Assembly (NCBI GenBank): GCA_002440825.1
Contig: DJVH01000001.1
Span: forward strand, 3,392 to 67,391
Reading direction: 5' to 3'
Origin: Bacteriovoracaceae bacterium UBA6261
GTDB lineage: Bacteria; Bdellovibrionota; Bacteriovoracia; Bacteriovoracales; Bacteriovoracaceae
DNA length: 64,000 bases
In this document: positions 51,598 through 60,607 of the stretch, piece after piece
Layout: each line of letters begins with the position of its first letter
Position numbering within the stretch: the stretch's first letter is position 1
Program-made: the position numbers and the translations under genes
Notes under the pieces: model-generated
Seen by the model: the letters and a program-made list of their open reading frames with translations, nothing else
What the model was told of the DNA's origin: nothing
Databases searched by the model: none

Positions 51598-54534
51598 ATG
51601 ATCAAGACGCTCATTCTCACTAGCTGCTTAGCACTTACAACTCAAATTCATGCTGAAGAAAAAGATCCTGCGGCCATTCAGAAAGAAAACCAGGAGAGAT
51701 GGAGCAAATTGATGAATCTCATCAACCGTGAGATTCAGACCATTAAAAATAATAAATATTCCGGGGCTGAACTTAAGCACCGTCTCTTTGAACTTTATTC
51801 TGAAAAAATTAAACTTATCCGTGAAAAAGAAACACAGAATCTTTTAAAGGCCGATCCAAAAGAGGTCGGTGCAAAAGGAAAAGATTCTTTCTTTAAAAAT
51901 TCCCGCGAGCAATATCAAACAGCACAGAAATATGCTCTTTCACTCATTCCTCAATATCCTAACTATGAAAGAATCAGTGAAATTTACTACGCTATGGCCA
52001 TCAACTCCCGCGACTTCGGTTCTGCTGAAGACACCGAGAAATTCCTGAAAATGGCCATTAAAACCAGTAAAGATAACAACAAGACCATGTACAACGCCAA
52101 AATGGCGTTGGCGGAATATTATTACAACAATAAAAAATACAACGAAGCCATCTCCTACTACAACGATGTATTAAAAAATCCGGATCACGAATGGTACGGG
52201 AAGCACCTTTACAACGCCTCTTGGTGCCATCTGAAAGAAAGAAATTTTAAAAAAGCTCTTGAGCTGATTAAAGAATCTTTTGAAACTACAAAAAATAAAA
52301 AATACGTTTCAATGAGAGATCAGATTAACCAGGCCATTGGTATTTTCTTTGTTCAAGCCGATGCTACAAAAGAAGGGATCGAGTTCTATGAAAGAAACAC
52401 AAATCCCTCTTCTCCATGGTTGTTGATGCTGGCAAGCTCATCAATGAACAAAAACAACTTTTCTATTACTGAAGATGTCTTGAGAGCTGCTTTAAAAGAT
52501 ACAAAGAACAGAAAAAATGCCAACGACGAGATGAAAGTCCGTCTTGCCCAACTGGATATTTACCGCGAAAGTAAAAAAGACGATCTCTACTTTGAGACCG
52601 CTAACAACATTCTCGATCTTTCAAAGAAAAATAAATTAGACAAAGATGATGTCTTCGCAGCAATGAACAAGATTAAAGAAGTTGCCGGCTTCATGCAAAT
52701 CAATCTGGTCAAAGATAAAAACGCAGAAGAAGTAAAATATAGTAAAGATGACTACAAAAAAATCATGCGCTACTTTGATATCCTTGCGGTTTTAGACAAA
52801 CCGAATAAAAATCTTTACCGCTATTATCAGGGGGAAACTGCGCTTTCCACTCACGATTTTAAAACAGCTCTAAAATTCTATGTCCGTTCAGTCATGAATT
52901 CTAAAATAAACAAAGACGGCGGAGAGACTACAAAGAAATCGCTCGAAGCGATGCTGTCGACCATTGAACTGGCAAAACTTGAAAAGAAAAAAGAAGATGA
53001 ATACACCATCTTTGCTTTCAAAAACTATGTTATTTTCTACCCGAAATCGGAAAAGTCTCAAGTCATATATCAAAAACTTTTCAGCAAATACTTTGAACAA
53101 CATGTGACGAAAAAAGCGGTCAACATCCTGCTCGTCTACAAGAAACATTATCCTGAAGATGAGAAAATCCACCGCGAAATGCTGACTCAAATCCTCGATA
53201 CTTACATCAAGGAAAAAAACACAGATAAACTGGCGTTCTGGGTAAGAAGAATTGAAAAAGGCTATTTGAATTATTCTAAAGACTACATTGAAAACTCAAT
53301 CGCGATCCTGGGTGGTCTGCTGTTTGATAAATATCAGGCATTGGAAAAATTGGGAAAAATGAAAGAGGCCATGAATGGATACGAATCCATTTATGAGAGC
53401 AAGCAATACCCGAATAGAATTAAGGCAGAAGCGGCCTATGCTATTGCCACTCTCCACCAGGATCAGAACAAAGCAAAAGACTCATACAAATGGTTAAGAA
53501 AATCTCTGGACATCTACGATAACAAAGATCTGATCAAGGTCACACCGAGCTTGCTGGTTCTTGCAAAAGGGTACAGACTTCTTCAGAATTTTGAAGTTTC
53601 AACAGAGCTTGCTGCCAAAATCAGCAAACGTTTCTGCGACCAGGCCTTCAAGGAAAAAGACGGATTCTATGAATTGGTTCTTCAGAACAACGCTATTGAG
53701 CAGACAGAGGCTAAAAAACTTCTTTCTCTGGAAGACTCTTACAAAGACTGCAAACTTGAAAAACGATTCCTGGAAAAAAACCAGCTCGACAACATGGAGC
53801 AATTGATTCTTTCCGACAAACTGAAGGAAGTGACTGCGTATTTTGAAGCTCACACAGACAACGACAAGCTCGCTCGCCTGGTTGGCCGTTATATGAGATT
53901 CAAATTCTGGCAAGCACCTTCCAAAGACAAAGAGGCCATGAAAAAAATGATCATCGCGATGAATGAAAGAACGCCTGCGATGAACCTTAACAATCTTTTT
54001 GATCAGTACGATCACGTCATGGAATTCAGAGAAAAAATTCTCAATCAGAAATTCGTCTTCTCTTCTCTTCCAAAATTTGATGAAGATAAATACAACTCGG
54101 AAATCGAGCAATATTTCAACATCATCCAGGAGCTGAATAAAGAGGCCGTACGCCTCTCAAAAGACTCCTTACCGGAAGAGATTATTCTTATCCGTGAAGT
54201 GCTTGCTCTCCCTTATTTTTCGCTTGTAGACGCTATAAATGGCTTTACTCCACAGGGTGTGGATAACAAGTACTTAGAGGGCTTCAGAGGGGGCATGCGC
54301 CAAATTACTGAGTCACTGCTCGCTAAAGGCTTACAAGTTGATCGCGAAAAAGCGGCTTATTTGGAGAAAAATAATTATTTTTTCGAAGTTCAAAAACATG
54401 CTAAATTCGAAAACAACCAAGCAATGATGAGTGAAGAAAAACTCGCAGAGAGAAATTTACAGGAATCACTTAATTTCCACTCTGCTCTTCTCTTCACAAA
54501 CACACTTGATTTGAGTAAAGGCCAGAGAAAATAA
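51598..54534 (+). CDS. Large periplasmic TPR protein of the gliding operon (GltD-like)
   Basis: 978 residues with a signal peptide (LILTSCLALTTQIHAEE, cleavage near residue 19) and many TPR-like units across the protein: YYNNKKYNEAISYYNDVL, LKERNFKKALELIKESF, STHDFKTALKFYVRSVM, LGKMKEAMNGYESIY, HQDQNKAKDSYKWL. It is the largest protein of the operon and the best match in kind for the long TPR protein GltD/AgnA of Myxococcus, although shorter. It probably scaffolds the periplasmic part of the motor complex. Fourteen bases separate it from the TPR lipoprotein gene. Confidence 0.78.
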   Translation: MIKTLILTSCLALTTQIHAEEKDPAAIQKENQERWSKLMNLINREIQTIKNNKYSGAELKHRLFELYSEKIKLIREKETQNLLKADPKEVGAKGKDSFFKNSREQYQTAQKYALSLIPQYPNYERISEIYYAMAINSRDFGSAEDTEKFLKMAIKTSKDNNKTMYNAKMALAEYYYNNKKYNEAISYYNDVLKNPDHEWYGKHLYNASWCHLKERNFKKALELIKESFETTKNKKYVSMRDQINQAIGIFFVQADATKEGIEFYERNTNPSSPWLLMLASSSMNKNNFSITEDVLRAALKDTKNRKNANDEMKVRLAQLDIYRESKKDDLYFETANNILDLSKKNKLDKDDVFAAMNKIKEVAGFMQINLVKDKNAEEVKYSKDDYKKIMRYFDILAVLDKPNKNLYRYYQGETALSTHDFKTALKFYVRSVMNSKINKDGGETTKKSLEAMLSTIELAKLEKKKEDEYTIFAFKNYVIFYPKSEKSQVIYQKLFSKYFEQHVTKKAVNILLVYKKHYPEDEKIHREMLTQILDTYIKEKNTDKLAFWVRRIEKGYLNYSKDYIENSIAILGGLLFDKYQALEKLGKMKEAMNGYESIYESKQYPNRIKAEAAYAIATLHQDQNKAKDSYKWLRKSLDIYDNKDLIKVTPSLLVLAKGYRLLQNFEVSTELAAKISKRFCDQAFKEKDGFYELVLQNNAIEQTEAKKLLSLEDSYKDCKLEKRFLEKNQLDNMEQLILSDKLKEVTAYFEAHTDNDKLARLVGRYMRFKFWQAPSKDKEAMKKMIIAMNERTPAMNLNNLFDQYDHVMEFREKILNQKFVFSSLPKFDEDKYNSEIEQYFNIIQELNKEAVRLSKDSLPEEIILIREVLALPYFSLVDAINGFTPQGVDNKYLEGFRGGMRQITESLLAKGLQVDREKAAYLEKNNYFFEVQKHAKFENNQAMMSEEKLAERNLQESLNFHSALLFTNTLDLSKGQRK

Positions 54535-54547
54535 GAGAAAAAGTGAA

Positions 54548-55420
54548 ATGAAAAAAATGAAATCAAAAATATTATTTCTTTCAACTTTACTGGTAGGCTG
54601 CTCTACTCAGACTTTTGAAAAGAAAATTGAAACATCAGACGTCGACCTTTTGAAGGAAGAATCGCTGATGAGATACAACACAAACAGACTTGAAACAATG
54701 GACGGCCAGGAAAAAGACTTTATTTCAAAAGCTCTTCTTGCCTGCCATCAGAAAAAATTTACGAAGGGAATGGGACTTCTTGAGCAGGAAATGCACAAGA
54801 ATAAAACAAACGCTTTTTACTGGAATGCACTTGGAACTTGTTACTCTTTGAACAAAAACTTCCAGAAGGCGATGTTTTACTACGATCTTGGAGTGGAGGC
54901 GCTTCCGATGACCAAAGCTGAAACTAAAGCGATTGCTGAAGCGACTCTCTCAAACAATATCGGACTCATTCATTTAAACTTCAGACGGTATAACGAAGCC
55001 TACGATGCATTCAATAAAGCACGTGCTATGGTTCCAGGCTTCTTTACTCCTGAGTTCAATATCGCTCAGCTTTATATTGAATTTAATGAAAATGATAAAG
55101 CGCTTGGAATTTTAAAGAAACTTGAAACAAAGAACCCTGATGATATTGATCTGCTCTACTCGCTTTCACTTGTCTATTACAGAAAAAATGAAATGGATAA
55201 TTCTTATAAAGCGATAAACAGAATCAAAAAAGATTACCTGAACCGTCCGGACATCGTCGGACTTTACGCTTACAATCTGATGAAGAAAAATCGTCTGATT
55301 GAAGCTAAAGAAATTATCGGGAAAAGACTTTATGCAAACGAATACGACAAAAGAAACAAAATATTGCTCGAAGAAATTGATCAGAAGCTGAAAGAGCAAT
55401 CCAAAGCAGAAAAGAAATAG
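54548..55420 (+). CDS. TPR lipoprotein of the gliding operon (GltE/AglT-like)
   Basis: 290 residues, lipobox LVGC (Cys18), then TPR units: FYWNALGTCYSLNKNFQKAMFYYDLGVEAL (core NALGTCYSLNKNFQKA), NNIGLIHLNFRRYNEAYDAFNKAR, FNIAQLYIEFNENDKALGIL, and further. In the myxobacterial gliding machinery GltE/AglT is such a TPR lipoprotein. A start three codons later (54557) is possible. Ninety-five bases, without a clear terminator, separate it from the motor genes. Confidence 0.78.
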   Translation: MKKMKSKILFLSTLLVGCSTQTFEKKIETSDVDLLKEESLMRYNTNRLETMDGQEKDFISKALLACHQKKFTKGMGLLEQEMHKNKTNAFYWNALGTCYSLNKNFQKAMFYYDLGVEALPMTKAETKAIAEATLSNNIGLIHLNFRRYNEAYDAFNKARAMVPGFFTPEFNIAQLYIEFNENDKALGILKKLETKNPDDIDLLYSLSLVYYRKNEMDNSYKAINRIKKDYLNRPDIVGLYAYNLMKKNRLIEAKEIIGKRLYANEYDKRNKILLEEIDQKLKEQSKAEKK

Positions 55421-55514
55421 AAGCTAAGAAGTAGTCACTAACGTAACAATTTGAGAGGTCCAAAGCGAACCCGAAAGGTCGCCACGGCCTAACTTTGTCT
55501 GGAGAGGAGTAGTT

Positions 55515-56126
55515 ATGAATTTTATCGAAGTATTTAAGGAAGGCGGATTTATCATGTACCCACTGTTGGTGTTTTCAATCGCCATCTGGGTTGTAGGGAT
55601 TCAAAAAATTCTTTACCTGAGCAAATTCAAAAAAGATGCAAAAAAATTCCACGAAGAAGCAAGCCGGATCATTGTTCAGCAAAAGCTTCATGAAATGGAA
55701 GTTCTCTATAAAACGTGTCCTGATGTTATTGCAAAAGCACACTATGCAGTGTTTGACGAAGCGCTGGGAAAAGATGAATACGACCAGAGACTTCATAGAA
55801 GATTGTCTGAAACAAACGCAGACTTAAAAAAGAACTTATGGATTCTTGGTACAATTGGTTCTTCGGCTCCGTTCGTAGGTCTCTTCGGGACTGTTTGGGG
55901 GATCATGGGATCATTTAAAGCGATTGGTTCAGCTGGTAAAGCAGGGTTCGCAGTCGTTGCCGGTACGATCTCTGAATCATTGATTGCAACAGCTGGTGGT
56001 ATTATCGTGGCGGTTTTCGCCGTCATTCTTTACAACTACCTTCAGACTCAGATTGCAGAAATTGCCCGTGAGTTCAAGAACAGTCTTGGCGATATGGCCG
56101 ACCAGTTCAACTCAATGAAGAAGTAA
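55515..56126 (+). CDS. TolQ/ExbB/MotA-type motor protein (AglR-like)
   Basis: 203 residues with three membrane segments (about 13-34, 112-140 and 150-180). GTIGSSAPFVGLFGTVWGIM and ISESLIATAGGIIVAVFAVI are the conserved TolQ/ExbB cores that line the proton path. It would form the pentameric ring of a proton-driven motor with the following TolR-type protein. GGAGAGGAG precedes the ATG. In gliding myxobacteria AglR fills this role; in this operon it is the only such protein. Confidence 0.92.
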   Translation: MNFIEVFKEGGFIMYPLLVFSIAIWVVGIQKILYLSKFKKDAKKFHEEASRIIVQQKLHEMEVLYKTCPDVIAKAHYAVFDEALGKDEYDQRLHRRLSETNADLKKNLWILGTIGSSAPFVGLFGTVWGIMGSFKAIGSAGKAGFAVVAGTISESLIATAGGIIVAVFAVILYNYLQTQIAEIAREFKNSLGDMADQFNSMKK

Positions 56127-56158
56127 TTAATAATAAAAAAAGTTAAGAGGATACTTAT

Positions 56159-56593
56159 ATGTCAATGAGTGTAAAACAAGACGGCGGTGATGAGGACGAT
56201 ACAATCGTCGCAGAAATCAACATGACTCCGCTTATCGATATCATGCTCGTGCTTTTGATTATTTTCATGGTTTCTTCAACTGCGGCCCTTGAATCCGGTA
56301 TGGATATTGAGCTTCCGAAGACCACTCTGACCAATGAAAAGAAAGAAGCGGAAATTCTGGTCATCTCTCTTTCTAAAGACGGCCAGGTTGCCGTTCATGG
56401 AAAGAAAGTAAAACCTGAAGACGTAAAAAGAAGTATTGCCAGCCAGCTGTCTGAATTAAAAACAGATTCAGTCATCCTGGAGGGAGATACTTCAGCGAAT
56501 TTGGGGAAGGCCATCGAGATCATGGATATGGCAAAGGTAGCAGGAGCTAAAAACTTCTCTATCGCTGCTGAAGAAGGAAAATCGAGACAATAA
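56159..56593 (+). CDS. TolR/ExbD-type motor protein (AglQ/AglS-like)
   Basis: 144 residues: short cytoplasmic N-terminus, one TM (about 23-40) in NMTPLIDIMLVLLIIFMV with the proton-carrying Asp27, then a periplasmic domain. An AGAGGA site is seven bases before the ATG. Myxococcus has two such subunits (AglQ and AglS) with AglR, but only one is present here, so the motor would be homomeric or share another subunit elsewhere. Confidence 0.92.
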   Translation: MSMSVKQDGGDEDDTIVAEINMTPLIDIMLVLLIIFMVSSTAALESGMDIELPKTTLTNEKKEAEILVISLSKDGQVAVHGKKVKPEDVKRSIASQLSELKTDSVILEGDTSANLGKAIEIMDMAKVAGAKNFSIAAEEGKSRQ

Positions 56594-56607
56594 TTTTAGG
56601 ATAGCTT

Positions 56608-57642
56608 ATGACAACAACAGCAAAATTAACGTTGCCAAGAAGAAGCTTCCACAAGGATGAATCGAGCAAGCGTTTCTTCAGAAATGCGGTGGTCGGAAGT
56701 TTTCTCATGCACGCTGTTCTCTTTGCTCTCAAGTTTCCTAACGAGGCCATGAAGGTTGTGCCGAAGGAAAAACTGAGCGCGATAAAAATGAAGTTCATCA
56801 CTCCACCTGAATCGTATAGAAAACAGAAAGCGATTACAAAAGAAGTGATGGATAAAATACAAACCAATCTCGAGTCGGGTGCAAAAGTTGTTACAACAAC
56901 TCAGCAAGGTCCGACTGGGGATCCGAATCAAACGAAGACTCAAAAAGTTCAGAAATCAAAAGCTGGATCTCCAAAGGCCGGGCCGTTATCTACTCCTAAC
57001 GGCGGCGGAAACTCTTTGGGTGATTCTGCCACCAAGGGCTACGAGTTTAAAGGTAAAGGACTCAAGGCCCTTATGGGGAATAGTTCGACCATGTCTCTTG
57101 CTGCCGGAAACGGCACAGAAGGCTCTCGCGGTTTAACTGGCGGAACAGGAATTGCCAACAAAGGCAATAACCTCACCGGTGACTACAGAGCGCCTGCTGG
57201 TATCGGCGACGGTTCAGGTCTTGGGGGAAAAGATGCTGTCGGTAACTACGACAGATCGACAACGACTAAAGGTCTTGCCAATAAAAAAGGTATTGATACA
57301 GCGTTCGTTCAACCCGATACTGTTGTCCTGGGTTCAATCGATCCGGAAATTTTAAGAAAAATTCTTGGAGAATATCTTGGTCAGTTCAAGTTCTGCTACC
57401 AGCAAGAACTTCAGGAACAATCAGAAAAAATTAAAGGGATTGTTGACCTGAACTTCAGAATCGAAGGTGATGGTAAAGTTTCTAAAGTGACGATCAAATC
57501 GGCACAGACAAGATTCTCTGATAAAGGGATTGGTTGTATGGCCAATATTTTAAGAATGATCGAATTTCCTAAGCCAAAAGGCGGCGGTCTAGTTGACGTT
57601 CGTCAACCGCTTAACTTCTTCTCTGAATCGACAAAAATTTAA
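56608..57642 (+). CDS. AgmX/GltG/GltJ-type TonB-like coupling protein
   Basis: 344 residues: cytoplasmic basic start, one TM (about 27-43, AVVGSFLMHAVLFALKF), a long Gly/Ser/Thr/Lys-rich linker (about 85-240), and a C-terminal AgmX/PglI-type domain (about 250-344: GSIDPEILRKILGEYLGQFKFCYQQELQ, core FKFCYQQEL; IKGIVDLNFRIEGDGKVSKVTI, core FRIEGDGKV). This is the TonB-like energy transducer architecture, coupling TolQR movement to periplasmic TPR or outer-membrane partners. It overlaps by four bases the end of the cyclase gene on the other strand and closes the operon. Confidence 0.88.
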   Translation: MTTTAKLTLPRRSFHKDESSKRFFRNAVVGSFLMHAVLFALKFPNEAMKVVPKEKLSAIKMKFITPPESYRKQKAITKEVMDKIQTNLESGAKVVTTTQQGPTGDPNQTKTQKVQKSKAGSPKAGPLSTPNGGGNSLGDSATKGYEFKGKGLKALMGNSSTMSLAAGNGTEGSRGLTGGTGIANKGNNLTGDYRAPAGIGDGSGLGGKDAVGNYDRSTTTKGLANKKGIDTAFVQPDTVVLGSIDPEILRKILGEYLGQFKFCYQQELQEQSEKIKGIVDLNFRIEGDGKVSKVTIKSAQTRFSDKGIGCMANILRMIEFPKPKGGGLVDVRQPLNFFSESTKI

Positions 57643-58862
57643 TCAGCGAAAAACTTTTCCAAGGGGAAGATCATATGGGTCTTCTCCTTTCCTTTTAACA
57701 CCACTTCTCTTCCAGCTGTCGCAAAGGCCCGGCCTTCAGATAGCTCTACAAAATCTGCCGAAATCATAATCTCATTTCCTTTGGCACTCTCGCAGAGTCT
57801 TTTGGCCGTGTTCACAGTATCCCCCATCACATCGAATATCTTGTGATCCTCACTACCGATAAGACCTTCGACGACAGCTCCGCAGTGAATACCTCCACCG
57901 ACGGTGAGATTGACCTTGGCCAGATGAGAATTGAGCTTTTCCCGTAGTTCTAGCGCCGCCAGCGCTGCTTCGTTGATGTTTTCAAAAACAATCATAATTT
58001 CATCAGCAGTATATTTCATTTTCAGAATTTTATAGTTGCCTAGGACTTTCTCCGCTTCCCTATAATATCGATTGAGCATTTCCACGACATTTTCAGGAGA
58101 CTCTTTCTCGCTCCACTTTGTAAAACCTCTGATATCCAGAAACACGATCGACCGGTTGACTCTCTTAATTTGAAAAATACTTTCATCTGAGACGGCCGCA
58201 CTCAAAACCTGTTTCCCCAGACTCCATGAAGAGTAATTTTTAAGCTTGGTCGCCAGATCCTGAAGCAATTGCTTCGCCCTGCTGTTTTGGGCCTCGGAAA
58301 AACCGATAAGAATCCCCAACAAACAGATAACCAGAGACAGAAAGATATGAGCAGGATCGGTGAAGAATTCGGGCAAACTTTTTAAAAAAGGTTTTCCTTT
58401 GGCTTCAAAAAGGGCGTACATCGCCAATGGGATCAATGTTCTGATGACATTTTCCCCTATTTCAAAAAAGCTTCTTCCCCCTGCGAAATTCTTCTCCCGG
58501 AAAAACTGGAAAAGAGCAATGAAAAGTGAAAAATAAAAATACGCATGATGCTGTGGTTGCTGAAAAAATTTCGCCCCTTCCAGTGACGCTTCAACCAGAG
58601 CATAGATCGATACGCCGGTAAAATTGCCGAGAAAGAGATAAAAGGGATTTTTGTTTTTCAGTTTTGTGAGGACAAAAGACTGAACCAAAGCACAGCCTAA
58701 AAGAGTATACGGATCTGGTTCCAGAAAATACTCTCGAGGATCTTCTGTTAAGGCCTCAAGAAAAAGATTGGTCAAAGGAAAGTGGGCACTATTTTTTAGA
58801 AACTCTGAAAAAAATGATGAGAGAAAACTTCCCTCTATTCGCTCTTCTATTTCTTTCATCAC
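57639..58862 (-). CDS. Membrane-bound class III nucleotide cyclase
   Basis: 407 residues. The N-terminal half has about six hydrophobic segments (52-190). The cyclase homology domain follows from about 232. Metal Asp243 is in FLDIRGFTKW and metal Asp287 in KYTADEIMIVF; Asp344 with Asn351 and Arg355 lie in FDVMGDTVNTAKRL. These are the residues needed for adenylate (or guanylate) cyclase catalysis. The Lys-Asp substrate pair suggests ATP, though nucleotide choice is not certain. Its ATG overlaps the histidine-kinase stop (ATGA), so a phosphorelay may control it. Confidence 0.88.
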   Translation of the reverse strand: MMKEIEERIEGSFLSSFFSEFLKNSAHFPLTNLFLEALTEDPREYFLEPDPYTLLGCALVQSFVLTKLKNKNPFYLFLGNFTGVSIYALVEASLEGAKFFQQPQHHAYFYFSLFIALFQFFREKNFAGGRSFFEIGENVIRTLIPLAMYALFEAKGKPFLKSLPEFFTDPAHIFLSLVICLLGILIGFSEAQNSRAKQLLQDLATKLKNYSSWSLGKQVLSAAVSDESIFQIKRVNRSIVFLDIRGFTKWSEKESPENVVEMLNRYYREAEKVLGNYKILKMKYTADEIMIVFENINEAALAALELREKLNSHLAKVNLTVGGGIHCGAVVEGLIGSEDHKIFDVMGDTVNTAKRLCESAKGNEIMISADFVELSEGRAFATAGREVVLKGKEKTHMIFPLEKFFAD

Positions 58863-60487
58863 GCACTCTTCTTATTTTGCAAGTCGAGAGGCAATACATA
58901 GACGCAATAATTACAACTTAAATAGATGCTAAAACATGTGCCTTTATTTAATTCTGATTCAACAATAATATGCCCACCGTTTTTTGAAACAATGCTTCTC
59001 ACTGTGGCCAGACCGATTCCCGATCCTTTCCCCTCGCCTTTCGTCGTAAAGAATGGCTCAAATATTTTACTCATATTCTCCTGACTGATACCCGCCCCCG
59101 TATCTGAAACTTTGATCACAGAGTAAGTACCTTTTGGAATAAGGTAATGATCTGTGACCAGATCTTCCCCCAGTACTTTTTTATAAGTGCTGATGTCTAT
59201 AGTTCCTGTTTTGTGTCCAATGGCATCCCTGGCATTCACAATCAGGTTTAGAACAATTTGATGGACATCGGTTTGAGTTGACCAGATTGAAGCTCCCGAT
59301 TCCGAAACAATATTAAGCTTAATATTTTTTCCCAACAGAGGATTGAGAAGCGAATGAATGCCTTTCAGAGAAGCCGCCACATCAATGACATTTTTTTCAG
59401 TTTCAACGTTTTTAGAAAAATTAACAAGACTTCGAAGAAACTCACTACTTTTCATAACGGCATTTTTAATGACATCAACTTTTCTTAAAGTGACTTCATC
59501 GTTGGAATGCGCCCGCGCCAGCGATTGAGCATTAACCGAAATCACGGTTAAGACATTATTGAGATCGTGAGCGATGTGCCCTACTTCCGCTCCTAGTGAA
59601 GCAATTTTCTTTGCTCTTGTATACTCCGTTTCCAGCGCCCGAAAATTCTTTAAACCTAACTGCAATTCATTTTTTAATTTTTCAATTTCATCATAAGGTC
59701 TGATCAGTTCGCGTGAAAGAATGCCACGATAGATATAAACATAAGCTGCGGTCTTTAAGACGTGACCGTAAAAATTGAACATGTCATCATGTTGATCATA
59801 TAAAGTCAGAGCAAATCCTGCGACGACCATCATAAAAGATGAATTGGCCAAAAACAAATTTCTATCGCTCTCTATTCCTTTTAACTTTCTTCTGTAAAAA
59901 ACAACTCCGGCGATAAAACTCAGCGCAATGAAAGCATATTCCAGTTGCACTTTAAGTGGAGTGAGCCCTTTTCCTGCAATAAACATGCGAGGCAATACGT
60001 CCATGTGAAATAAAACTGTCCAACTAAAGGCACAGAACATCGCAATCGAAAATCCCATTTTCATATAGAGTTTTTCAATCGACGTTTCAACACTGGGCTT
60101 TATGGCCATCATGACAAAGACAACCGTCTGAGCGGCGCGCGCTGCCAGCCAGAAGTAAATCGCTTTTTCGACTCCACTCGGTGTTACCAGTGTGGGCATT
60201 CCCTTGTACGAAAGCATATGAAAAAGATCATAGAGCCCAATAGAGAGAAACATGCACGAGAGAAATCGCAAATCAGATTTTGTTTGTTTTTCTTTTATAC
60301 TCCATTGAAAAGTAAAAATCATAAAACAAAGAGTGACAGAGAAAACTTCAAATATTGAATGAATGGTTAAGTACGAAGGCATCTGAGCAGAACGGAGAGA
60401 AGGCAGATAAAGGAATTCAATGAGTACGGCAGAAAAAATAGGAAGTGAAAAATCCTTAAAGAAATTTTTTAATGTTGTGGATGTCAT
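58859..60487 (-). CDS. Histidine kinase with seven-TM MASE3-like sensor
   Basis: 542 residues from the ATG at 60487, eight bases after GAGGGAG; the frame begins with a TTG at 60502. Seven or so membrane helices occupy residues 15-260. YDLFHMLSYKGMP and YFWLAARAAQ are typical of the MASE3 sensor. A coiled segment leads to an NtrB-type HisKA (HIAHDLNNVLTVI, His307) and an intact ATPase domain (LNLIVNARDAIG, SDTGAGIS, FFTTKGEGKGSGIGLATV). Co-translated with the cyclase. No response regulator is adjacent. Confidence 0.9.
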   Translation of the reverse strand: MTSTTLKNFFKDFSLPIFSAVLIEFLYLPSLRSAQMPSYLTIHSIFEVFSVTLCFMIFTFQWSIKEKQTKSDLRFLSCMFLSIGLYDLFHMLSYKGMPTLVTPSGVEKAIYFWLAARAAQTVVFVMMAIKPSVETSIEKLYMKMGFSIAMFCAFSWTVLFHMDVLPRMFIAGKGLTPLKVQLEYAFIALSFIAGVVFYRRKLKGIESDRNLFLANSSFMMVVAGFALTLYDQHDDMFNFYGHVLKTAAYVYIYRGILSRELIRPYDEIEKLKNELQLGLKNFRALETEYTRAKKIASLGAEVGHIAHDLNNVLTVISVNAQSLARAHSNDEVTLRKVDVIKNAVMKSSEFLRSLVNFSKNVETEKNVIDVAASLKGIHSLLNPLLGKNIKLNIVSESGASIWSTQTDVHQIVLNLIVNARDAIGHKTGTIDISTYKKVLGEDLVTDHYLIPKGTYSVIKVSDTGAGISQENMSKIFEPFFTTKGEGKGSGIGLATVRSIVSKNGGHIIVESELNKGTCFSIYLSCNYCVYVLPLDLQNKKSA

Positions 60488-60607
60488 CTGTTGCTCCCTC
60501 AAGCAATAATATCAAGATATTTTTGTTTAAGGGCTTCGGTAAAGCTTGCCTAGACACAACGTCATCGTTGGCGTGATCAGGTTCAGAAACTTAAAAAATA
60601 AATTAAT
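60488..60607. other. Short intergenic stretch between the histidine kinase and topB
   Basis: About 120 bases. A small hairpin (CAACG-TCAT-CGTTG, 60557-60570) lies here; it has no T-run. A promoter for the kinase-cyclase pair is expected, but no clear boxes were found. Confidence 0.4.

Noticed and set aside
53599..54111. Minus-strand 170-codon frame inside the large TPR gene
   Set aside because: Phe/Val-rich shadow of Lys/Glu-rich coding sequence; no start signal.
60557..60570. CAACG-TCAT-CGTTG hairpin considered as a terminator
   Set aside because: Five-base stem without a T-tract, upstream of the kinase start rather than behind a gene.
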